Assembly (NCBI GenBank): GCA_036732565.1
Contig: DAINCF010000327.1
Coordinates: 1 to 8,066 of the forward strand
Length of the DNA stretch: 8,066 nt
Reading direction: 5' to 3'
From: JAIVJN01 sp036732565
GTDB lineage: Bacteria; Acidobacteriota; Vicinamibacteria; Vicinamibacterales; UBA2999
Below the pieces are notes generated by a model. It ran no database searches, was not told the DNA's origin, and saw only the letters and a program-made list of their open reading frames with translations. Made by a program: the position numbers and the translations under genes. Positions 1-5,644 of this stretch are shown piece by piece (position 1 is the stretch's first letter; each line of letters starts with the position of its first letter).

Positions 1-1
1 G

Positions 2-805
2 AGTCGTCCAGCCGCGCGCCCGGGCGGCGAGGCGCCGCCTCCGCCCGCGCGCGAGACGTGGTACGCCGAGCCGCAGAAGGTCTTCGACAACCTCTACTTC
101 GTCGGCATGACGGAATACTCGGCGTGGGCCATCACGACGTCCGAAGGCATCATTTTGCTGGACGCGATCTTCGACTACTCCGTCGAGGCCGAGGTCGACG
201 AAGGGCTCCGAAAATTGGGACTCAACCCCGCGGACATCAAGTACGTGGTGGTGAGTCATGGCCATGGGGACCACGCGGCCGGCGCCAAGCACATTCAGGA
301 CAAGTACGGCGCACGCGTGGTCATGTCGGCCGCCGACTACGATCTGCTCGACCGCCAGAACCCACGGTGGAAGCCGAAGCGAGACCTGGTGGCGACGGAC
401 GGCCAGCGGCTCACGCTCGGCGACACGACGATGACGCTCTACCTGACGCCCGGACACACCGAAGGCACGATTTCCACGGTGTTCCCGGTGCGTGATGGCG
501 GCCGCGAGCACACCGCCGCGACGTGGGGCGGCACGCTGTTCAACTTCGGCCCGATTCGAGCACGGCTGATGGCCTACGCGCAATCGGCCGAGCGCTTTCG
601 CGAGGTCGTGACGAAGGCGAACGCGGAGGTGATTCTCTCGAACCACACGGTCTACGACGGCACCAAGACCAAGCTGCCCGCGCTCAGGACACGCAAGCCC
701 GGCGAGCCGCACCCCTACGTGGTCGGCAATCAGGTCGTGCAGCGGTACCTCACGACCGTGGGCGAGTGCGCCCAGGCGGCCATCGACATCGTCGGCCGCT
801 CGTAG
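2..805 (+). CDS. Metallo-beta-lactamase-fold hydrolase, subclass B3-like (5' partial)
   Basis: The frame is open from base 2 to the TAG at 803-805, giving 267 visible residues; the start is outside the window. The visible N-terminus is a Pro/Ala/Gly-rich stretch (residues 1-17), as in a linker after a signal peptide. The fold then starts around ETWYAEPQKVF. The zinc-site motif HGHGDH is at residues 86-91 (H86, H88, D90, H91), a third histidine is in TPGHTEG (H152) and a fourth in LSNHTVYDG (H215). This HxHxDH-His-His set is what subclass B3-like enzymes use to bind two zinc ions. Members of this superfamily include beta-lactamases, lactonases and other hydrolases, so beta-lactam hydrolysis is possible but not shown. 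An internal ATG at 107 lies between conserved elements and is not the true start. The gene converges on the regulator with a 26-base gap. Fold assignment is firm; substrate is unknown. Confidence 0.9.
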   Translation, partial: SRPAARPGGEAPPPPARETWYAEPQKVFDNLYFVGMTEYSAWAITTSEGIILLDAIFDYSVEAEVDEGLRKLGLNPADIKYVVVSHGHGDHAAGAKHIQDKYGARVVMSAADYDLLDRQNPRWKPKRDLVATDGQRLTLGDTTMTLYLTPGHTEGTISTVFPVRDGGREHTAATWGGTLFNFGPIRARLMAYAQSAERFREVVTKANAEVILSNHTVYDGTKTKLPALRTRKPGEPHPYVVGNQVVQRYLTTVGECAQAAIDIVGRS

Positions 806-811
806 GAGTCA

Positions 812-828
812 CGCGGGGCACGCCCGCG
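812..828. terminator. Small hairpin between convergent genes
   Basis: A perfect 6-base stem (CGCGGG/CCCGCG) with a 5-base loop fills most of the 26-base gap between the two convergent stop codons. Position and symmetry fit a bidirectional transcription end. There is no T-run on either side, so it is at best a weak or Rho-assisted terminator. Confidence 0.3.
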
Positions 829-831
829 CAT

Positions 832-2409
832 TCAGTCTGATGCGCGATGAAGTCCCTGGGCGACGATCCACACCGCGATCTCCGCGCGGCAGCCGAGATC
901 GAGCTTGGTGCGGATGTGATCGACGTGGGAATCGACCGTCTTCTCGCTGATGTGCAGCGCCCGCGCCATCTTGCGGCTGGTGAGCCCCTTCGCGATCAAC
1001 ATCGCGATCTCACGCTCGCGTGTCGTGAGTGGACAGTGCGGAGCGCCAGGGGTGCTCGGTGGAACGCCGGATTGGGCCTGTGCCGCCCGGATGGTCGCCA
1101 AGGCGGTCTGCAGCCGCATGCTTCGCTCGGTGTCGTCCTGATCGACGAGCCACCGCAGCGCCGTTCGAACGTTGTCTTCCTCCGCGGCAAGTCGCGCGCG
1201 CCAGTCGCTCCCATCGCCCGGACGCCGGACGCACCGCGCGATCTCCTCGACGAAGCGAAGCATGTGCTCGGCGTGATCGTGCCGCGCCGGCGTCTCCTCG
1301 CCGAGCTCGCGGAGTCGTTCGAGGGCGAAGCTCCGTACCGTCTCGAGCAGGCAGATGCGCGTGTCCCCGGCCGTGCCGTCGACCGCCGTCGCCAGGCTCT
1401 TTTCCACGAACGCCGCGAACTGGCAGGAATCGCCGCCGGTCATGGCGTCAGCGGCTTCGCGGCCGCACCCGCCCTCGAACACGGCCGTGCGGCGCAACAG
1501 CGCCTGTTGGCACGCGGAAAGCAGGTCGTAGCTCCAGCCGATGAGATCGCCCAGTGTCTGATGGCGCCGGGGCGCGTCTGGCACTCGCGCTCCCAGGAGG
1601 TCCGAGCGCCGCTCGATGTGGGACAACAGCAGCGGGGCGCTGACCGTTCGCATCCGTGCGGCGGCGATCTCGATCGCGAGCGGCAGGCCGTCGAGGCGCC
1701 GGCAGATCCGTGCGATCGTGGCCGCGTTCTCCTCGGTCAACGTGAACTCCGGTCGGATCGCGCGCACCCGCTGCATGAACAGCGCGACCGAGGGCACGTC
1801 CATCAGGCTATCGCGGGTGAGCGGCCCGCGCTCGCAGGGCAGCCGAAGCGGTGCCAGCGGAAACTCATGTTCCCAGCGGACGCCGAGCGGCTCGCGGCTG
1901 GTGGCCAAGACCTTCAACGCCGGGCACGATGCCAGCAGAGCGCTGACCTCCGGCGCCGCCTCGATCAGATGCTCGACATTGTCCAGCACGAGCAACTGCT
2001 CGCGCGCCTGCAAGATGTCGCACAGCTGCCGCGGTGAACGATCGCCGCGCTCGCGGAGGTTGAGCGCATCGGCGATGGCCGGCACGAGCGCACGTGGATC
2101 CCGCACCGGCTCGAGATCGACGAACGCGACGCCGTCCGCGAACCGTCCGCACAGGGCCCGCGCGACGGCGAGGGCCACGGCGGTCTTCCCGACGCCACCT
2201 GGTCCGCTGACGGTCAGCAGCCGAACGTCGTTCTGCGACAGCCGCTCGCCGATCGCAGCCGTTTCCCGCTCGCGATCGATCAACGGAACGGGCTGAGGCG
2301 GAAGCCGCTCGGCGCACGTGAGCTCATCGGACGACGAGCTGGCAAGACTCCGCGACGTCGCCGTGTGCAGAGAAGGATGACGAAACGTCTGGGGTACCTG
2401 GACGGTCAT
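832..2409 (-). CDS. LuxR-family transcriptional regulator with N-terminal AAA/NB-ARC-type ATPase domain
   Basis: This 525-residue protein starts with about 40 low-complexity residues and then has a STAND-type ATPase module. The Walker A motif GPGGVGKT is at 69-76, Walker B LLVLDN at 139-144, a sensor-like LATSREPL at 168-175 and the GLPLAIE motif at 241-247. Residues 407-423 (AAEEDNVRTALRWLVDQ) match the conserved helix that usually opens the TPR-like part of these regulators. A LuxR/GerE helix-turn-helix follows at about 459-520 (LTTREREIAMLIAKG, ISEKTVDSHV). Relatives are commonly 700-1000 residues because a long TPR or MalT-like sensor region lies between ATPase and HTH; here only about 35 residues remain. 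The likely role is an ATP-controlled DNA-binding activator in the cytoplasm with unknown ligand. The ATG at 2409 has no clear ribosome-binding site; the frame stays open upstream to 2472 but without a better ATG. It is divergent to the unknown gene at 2778. Confidence 0.9.
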   Translation of the reverse strand: MTVQVPQTFRHPSLHTATSRSLASSSSDELTCAERLPPQPVPLIDRERETAAIGERLSQNDVRLLTVSGPGGVGKTAVALAVARALCGRFADGVAFVDLEPVRDPRALVPAIADALNLRERGDRSPRQLCDILQAREQLLVLDNVEHLIEAAPEVSALLASCPALKVLATSREPLGVRWEHEFPLAPLRLPCERGPLTRDSLMDVPSVALFMQRVRAIRPEFTLTEENAATIARICRRLDGLPLAIEIAAARMRTVSAPLLLSHIERRSDLLGARVPDAPRRHQTLGDLIGWSYDLLSACQQALLRRTAVFEGGCGREAADAMTGGDSCQFAAFVEKSLATAVDGTAGDTRICLLETVRSFALERLRELGEETPARHDHAEHMLRFVEEIARCVRRPGDGSDWRARLAAEEDNVRTALRWLVDQDDTERSMRLQTALATIRAAQAQSGVPPSTPGAPHCPLTTREREIAMLIAKGLTSRKMARALHISEKTVDSHVDHIRTKLDLGCRAEIAVWIVAQGLHRASD

Positions 2410-2468
2410 TTCAGGCTGCGGACGAGCCGAGTACGCAGGCGTGGAGCCCGGACTGATTGCCGTCAGCG

Positions 2469-2474
2469 ATCATA
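2469..2474 (-). promoter_or_regulatory. Possible -10 box for the LuxR-type regulator
   Basis: On the minus strand this reads TATGAT, one mismatch from the sigma-70 -10 consensus, about 60 bases before the regulator's ATG. No good -35 box is found at the usual distance, so this is a weak call in a GC-rich genome whose promoters may differ from the E. coli consensus. Confidence 0.18.
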
Positions 2475-2527
2475 CTGCGCGCTCGCGGGGGAACGAATCA
2501 CGAATTGCATCGCGTGACTCATGCGTT

Positions 2528-2554
2528 CATCCATCTCGTGCAGTGAGGTGGATG
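2528..2554. repeat. Imperfect inverted repeat in divergent intergenic region
   Basis: Two 11-base arms (CATCCATCTCG and TGAGGTGGATG) around a 5-base centre pair at 9 of 11 positions. It sits between the divergent LuxR-type regulator and the unknown gene, so it could be a protein-binding site or an RNA hairpin in a leader. No function is shown by the sequence itself. Confidence 0.35.
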
Positions 2555-2560
2555 GCTCCG

Positions 2561-2575
2561 GCATCGGCCCGATGC
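2561..2575. promoter_or_regulatory. Perfect palindrome, candidate operator
   Basis: GCATCGG-C-CCGATGC is a perfect 7-base inverted repeat with a one-base centre. It lies near the middle of the 368-base gap between the divergent regulator and the unknown gene. LuxR-type HTH domains usually bind short dyad-symmetric sites, so this is a plausible target for the adjacent regulator. That is inference from symmetry and position only. The rest of the gap (2410-2777) holds no convincing gene apart from the possible leader ORF at 2707. Confidence 0.35.
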
Positions 2576-2706
2576 ACCGCGCCCGCGCACTCGACAAAAA
2601 TACGGCCTTCGTCTCCGGCCTTTTGCGGATGCGTCGCGCACCCATGTTCTCCGACACTGGCGGTTTGAAAGGACGCGAGAGCCAGCTGCATCACGGAGGG
2701 TGCTGA

Positions 2707-2796
2707 ATGACGAGATGTGAGCTCAGGCGATGGTCGATCGGCGCTCACTCGTCAGACCAACGAAAGGAAGGGACATCATGCCTAGTCGAGCAATGA
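2707..2796 (+). CDS. Possible 29-residue leader ORF overlapping the start of the unknown gene
   Basis: An ATG at 2707 is preceded by GGAGGG (2695-2700) at a 6-base spacing, one of the best ribosome-binding sites in the window. The frame runs 29 codons (beginning MTRCELRRWSIG) to a TGA at 2794-2796, 16 bases past the ATG codon of the next gene, which is in another frame. This layout fits a leader peptide translationally coupled to the gene at 2778. The peptide has no recognisable domain, no clear hydrophobic segment and no codon run that suggests attenuation. The alternative is a chance ORF next to a purine-rich stretch. Confidence 0.28.
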   Translation: MTRCELRRWSIGAHSSDQRKEGTSCLVEQ

Positions 2797-3524
2797 CCGC
2801 TGCAGAAGAAGCCGACATCGAACAGACCGTTCGCCAGGTCCTGGGCGAGGTGCTGAATGAGGTGTCCGACGAGTTGAGCGAGCCCGCGGAGGAATCGCCG
2901 AGCAGTGGACGACGGTCGCGAGCGTCCACGCGCAGAACCGCGCGCGGCGCGGAGTCTCCCGAGTCACCAGGTAACGGAGCCGTTCCGCCGGACGTGTCAG
3001 AAGCGGTGGAGACGGTGCTGCAAAACCTCTCGCCCGAGCAGGCCCAGACGCTGGTGTCGCTGTTCGAAACGATCGGCGAGCATGGCGACGAAGAAGGAGA
3101 GCCAGAGACATCAGCAGCAGGCGACGCCAGCTTGGAGCTCGGGTCGATGAAGGCAGCCAAGGCCCGAGGTGAGACGTTGGCGCGGGGCGGCAGGATCGGC
3201 GCGATCATCAGACTGCTCAAAAAGAGCCGGCAGCTCTATAGGGCGTCGGTCAGGGCCGCCAAGGGCGGCCGCGGGTCCTTCAATAAGTGGGTGAACGGGC
3301 TGTCGAATTTCCACCCGGCCAAGTGGGCGATCAAGGCATTACCCGACGTCGTTCTCTACGAGCTCATCACCTGGCTTGCGTCTCAGGGCGAGAGCGTAGC
3401 GTCTGGACGAGCGATGGCGGGCATGCGAGCGGGTGACGCGGAGCCAGAAGAGATCGAACACGTGGTACGCCGGGTACTTAGCGAGGCCCTCACCGAGCCG
3501 CAGGGGGGGCTGTCAGCGCATTAG
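2778..3524 (+). CDS. Unrecognised protein with paired terminal amphipathic helices and basic core
   Basis: I do not recognise this 248-residue protein. The start at 2778 is chosen because AAAGGAAGGG lies 5 bases before it; an in-frame ATG at 2730 has a poorer site. Residues 13-28 (ADIEQTVRQVLGEVLNE region) and 225-240 (EIEHVVRRVLSEALTE) are alike, with 9 of 16 identical positions, and both should form amphipathic helices. A weaker similar segment is at 72-84. Residues 31-70 and 101-120 are acidic, Ser/Pro/Glu-rich and probably flexible. Residues 127-170 are basic and Gly-rich, followed by an aromatic and hydrophobic stretch (about 171-203, including WVNGLSNF and LPDVVLYELITWL). No signal peptide or clear transmembrane helix is seen. 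Codon choice looks less GC-biased than in the flanking genes (for example tca, gta, tta), which may hint at separate origin. It is divergent to the LuxR-type regulator. Confidence 0.75.
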   Translation: MPSRAMTAAEEADIEQTVRQVLGEVLNEVSDELSEPAEESPSSGRRSRASTRRTARGAESPESPGNGAVPPDVSEAVETVLQNLSPEQAQTLVSLFETIGEHGDEEGEPETSAAGDASLELGSMKAAKARGETLARGGRIGAIIRLLKKSRQLYRASVRAAKGGRGSFNKWVNGLSNFHPAKWAIKALPDVVLYELITWLASQGESVASGRAMAGMRAGDAEPEEIEHVVRRVLSEALTEPQGGLSAH

Positions 3525-3553
3525 GCCCCGAGTGGCCTACCTGCGAAGAGATG

Positions 3554-3606
3554 CGTGGGGTCCGCCTTCAGGCGGACCTGGGGGCCGGCTAAAGCCGGCC
3601 CCCACG
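3554..3606. repeat. Compact double-hairpin element (REP-like), possible bidirectional terminator
   Basis: The 53-base element is bounded by a 7-base inverted repeat (CGTGGGG at 3554-3560, CCCCACG at 3600-3606). Inside are a perfect 8-base stem with a TTCA loop (3559-3578) and, directly next to it, a perfect 12-base stem with an AA loop (3579-3604). The outer and inner pairings overlap slightly, so they would compete. It lies between two convergent stop codons, 29 bases after one and 11 bases from the other. Such paired GC-rich palindromes between genes are typical of REP/BIME-like dispersed repeats and can end transcription from both sides. There is no T-run. Confidence 0.65.
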
Positions 3607-3617
3607 ATTTGAACAGG

Positions 3618-3938
3618 CTAAGAGCCGGGAGGGTGATACGTCGGGAGCTTCTTGGTTGCCGCGTCGACTTCTTCGGGCGTGATGAGCGGAACCATCGACA
3701 CGCGGACAGCGCCCGACGTGTTCACCGCCAGGCTGAGGGCCAGGCCGCTGCTGGCATCGGGGACGTCGCAGATCACGTAGGCGTCGGTCTCGCCGTACGC
3801 AAAATAGAACGCTTCTACGTGGCCGCCGACACCTTCGATGAATTTCTGCACCGCGGCTCGTCTGCCGGTTCCGCCCTCTTTGACGAGGCCGCGAGCACCC
3901 TCCGGACCGTACGACGCCTTGACCAGGAACTTCGCCAT
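3618..3938 (-). CDS. GYD domain-containing protein
   Basis: This 106-residue protein begins MAKFLVKASYGPEGARGLVKEGG and contains the family hallmark region GVGGHVEAFYFAYGETDAYVICDVPD at about residues 36-61. Both match the GYD family, small single-domain proteins with a predicted ferredoxin-like fold and no firmly established activity. Full length is usual for the family. The ATG at 3938 is preferred over the GTG one codon upstream because GGAGG lies 5 bases before the ATG but only 2 bases before the GTG. It is the last gene of a minus-strand set after the GMC flavoprotein, 49 bases downstream of it, with a perfect palindrome in the gap. A shared function with the dehydrogenase is possible but not shown. 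Confidence 0.88.
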   Translation of the reverse strand: MAKFLVKASYGPEGARGLVKEGGTGRRAAVQKFIEGVGGHVEAFYFAYGETDAYVICDVPDASSGLALSLAVNTSGAVRVSMVPLITPEEVDAATKKLPTYHPPGS

Positions 3939-3964
3939 CACGTCCTCCCTTTGCGTTGGGGACA

Positions 3965-3984
3965 GGGCGGCTCGCGAGCCGCCC
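3965..3984. repeat. Perfect 20-base palindrome between GMC and GYD genes
   Basis: GGGCGGCTCG followed directly by its reverse complement forms a loopless 20-base palindrome (10-base arms). It fills much of the 49-base gap between the GMC stop codon and the GYD start. It could be a dispersed REP-like unit, a partial terminator that lowers GYD expression, or a binding site. Its GC-rich make-up resembles the element at 3554-3606, but the sequence is different. Confidence 0.5.
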
Positions 3985-3987
3985 CTA

Positions 3988-5643
3988 CTAGATCTCGCCT
4001 CGTTTGGCGAACGCGGCGATGTGCTCGCCGGCCCTGAACGCGAGCGCCGAAATCGTCTCCGTCGGCTGTCCGCGCGAGGACGTTACCATGCTGCTGCCGT
4101 CGCAGATGAAGAGATTCCGGACGTCGTGCGCACGGTGATACCGATCGGTGACCGACGTGCGCGGATCGTTGCCCATCCGGCACGTGCCCAGCAGGTGAAC
4201 GGACTGGGTCTGCGGTTCGACCATCTCCGGCCATGTCTTGAGCGCGCCGGCGGCCTCTGCCATCTCGGTCGCGCGCGCGTTGAGGAACTCCGCGCATTTC
4301 AAGTCGTCTGGATGGTCCTTGTAGGTGACGCGCATGCAGGGCAGTCCCCACGCGTCTTTGAGCGCCGGATCGATGGTGATGCTGTTGCTCTCCAGCGGCA
4401 GCGATGTGCCGTGCGTCCCGAAGAACATCGTGCGTGAGTACTGCTCGGCCAGGCTGCGCGCGTACGATTCCCCCCATGTCGGCGACCCCGGTGGGAGGCC
4501 GCCAAGCGCGAAGATGATGGGGTACTTGCCAAATCGGGCGTCGATGCCGCCGCCGCCGTAGAAGCCGCGCTTTGCATCGCTGTCGTAGAAGTCGTGCACC
4601 ATGCGGCTGTTCTGCACGCTCTTGTACTCGTTGAGCGGATGCTCGAACTGGGCGTTCACGCCGAAGTAGGTGTTGAACATCAAGTACTTGCCCACGGCGC
4701 CGCTGGAATTGGCGAGGCCGTTGGGGAACCGCGACGATTCGGAGTTGAGCAGCAGGCGCGGGGTCTCCGCGCCGTTCGCGCACAGCACCACCACCTTGGC
4801 GCGCTGCAGCTGCAGCTGCTTCTTCTCGTCGAAGTACGCCACGCCGGTCGCGCGGCCCTCTTTGTCGGTCTCGATCCGCGCCACGTAGCTGCCGGCACGG
4901 ATTTCACAGCGGCCGGTCGCTTCGGCCAGCGGCAGCATGGTGGCCATCGACGTCGACTTCGATCCGTACTCGCACATGAAGAACAGGCAGAAGCCACAGT
5001 GCTGACACGCCATGCGCCCGTTGTAGCGCTGGGAGTTGATCGCCATCGGCGTCGACTGCGGGTGATAGCCGAGCGCTCGCGCCCCTTTCTCCAGCAGCAC
5101 GCCGGACGACTTCACCGGGAGCGATGGCATCGGATACGGCTTCGACCGCGGCGGATCGAAGGGCCCCGGCTCGCCAGAGACGCCGAGCTCCCACTCGGCT
5201 TTCGTGTAGTACGGCTCGAGCTCCTCGTAGGTGATCGGCCAATCGGCGAGCGCCGTGCCTGGCACGCCGCCGAGCACGCTGGCCTCGTTGAAGTCGATCG
5301 GGCGGAGCCGCCAGAAATTCGCGGTGAAGTGAGCGTTGCTGCCGCCGACGAGTCGACCGTAGATCAGCGCGTACGCCTGCTTGGCCGTGTCCGTCGCCGA
5401 GGTCCGGAACGTCTGCGGCTGCGTCGCCGGGTTGTTGGCGAGCTTGCTCTGCATGAACGTGCCGAACTCGTCGTGATCGAATTCCGACGCCCTGAGCCGC
5501 GGGCCCTGCTCGAGCAGGACGACCGAGTGACCAGCGGTGGAGAGCTCCTTGGCGATGATGCCGCCGGCAGCGCCCGACCCGACGATGACGAAGTCGACCG
5601 TGTCGCTGGGCGAGAACCGTTTGCCTTGGCCGGGTTGCGGCAT
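3988..5643 (-). CDS. GMC-family FAD oxidoreductase, gluconate 2-dehydrogenase large-subunit type
   Basis: This 551-residue flavoprotein has the FAD-binding Rossmann motif GSGAAG at 22-27, followed by E45 that would bind the ribose. GRLVGGSNAHFTANFWRLR (96-114) matches the second GMC signature area. The C-terminal GMC domain has HLLGTCRMG (483-491), with H483 as the expected catalytic base, and the NLFICDGS FAD-contact segment (510-517). Four cysteines in CxxCxxCxxxxC spacing (C213, C216, C219, C224) are typical of gluconate/sorbitol/glucose dehydrogenase-type members and may bind an iron-sulfur cluster. Such enzymes oxidise sugars, polyols or sugar acids and pass electrons to a cytochrome c or quinone. 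No signal peptide is present; export probably depends on the Tat-signal partner encoded just upstream, whose stop codon is one base from this ATG. AGAAGG lies 5 bases before the ATG. Substrate cannot be told from sequence. Confidence 0.93.
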   Translation of the reverse strand: MPQPGQGKRFSPSDTVDFVIVGSGAAGGIIAKELSTAGHSVVLLEQGPRLRASEFDHDEFGTFMQSKLANNPATQPQTFRTSATDTAKQAYALIYGRLVGGSNAHFTANFWRLRPIDFNEASVLGGVPGTALADWPITYEELEPYYTKAEWELGVSGEPGPFDPPRSKPYPMPSLPVKSSGVLLEKGARALGYHPQSTPMAINSQRYNGRMACQHCGFCLFFMCEYGSKSTSMATMLPLAEATGRCEIRAGSYVARIETDKEGRATGVAYFDEKKQLQLQRAKVVVLCANGAETPRLLLNSESSRFPNGLANSSGAVGKYLMFNTYFGVNAQFEHPLNEYKSVQNSRMVHDFYDSDAKRGFYGGGGIDARFGKYPIIFALGGLPPGSPTWGESYARSLAEQYSRTMFFGTHGTSLPLESNSITIDPALKDAWGLPCMRVTYKDHPDDLKCAEFLNARATEMAEAAGALKTWPEMVEPQTQSVHLLGTCRMGNDPRTSVTDRYHRAHDVRNLFICDGSSMVTSSRGQPTETISALAFRAGEHIAAFAKRGEI

Positions 5644-5644
5644 G

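Noticed and set aside
847..2037. 396-codon open frame on the + strand
   Set aside because: Antisense to the LuxR-type regulator, whose motifs are all intact; long antisense frames are expected in GC-rich coding DNA and this one has Arg/Ala/Gly-rich, domain-free translation.
2441..2668. 75-codon and 64-codon open frames on both strands in the intergenic region
   Set aside because: No ribosome-binding sites of note, no domain-like pattern, and they overlap each other on opposite strands.
2730..2777. Upstream ATG for the unknown gene at 2730
   Set aside because: Weak ribosome-binding site compared with AAAGGAAGGG five bases before the ATG at 2778.
3254..3270. GGCCGCC-AAG-GGCGGCC inverted repeat
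   Set aside because: Falls in Ala/Lys/Gly codons of the unknown gene and is probably a by-product of GC-rich codons.
3503..3509. Run of seven G bases near the end of the unknown gene
   Set aside because: A possible slippage or sequencing-error site, but the frame ends normally 13 bases later and a shift would only alter the last few residues before reading into the palindromic element.
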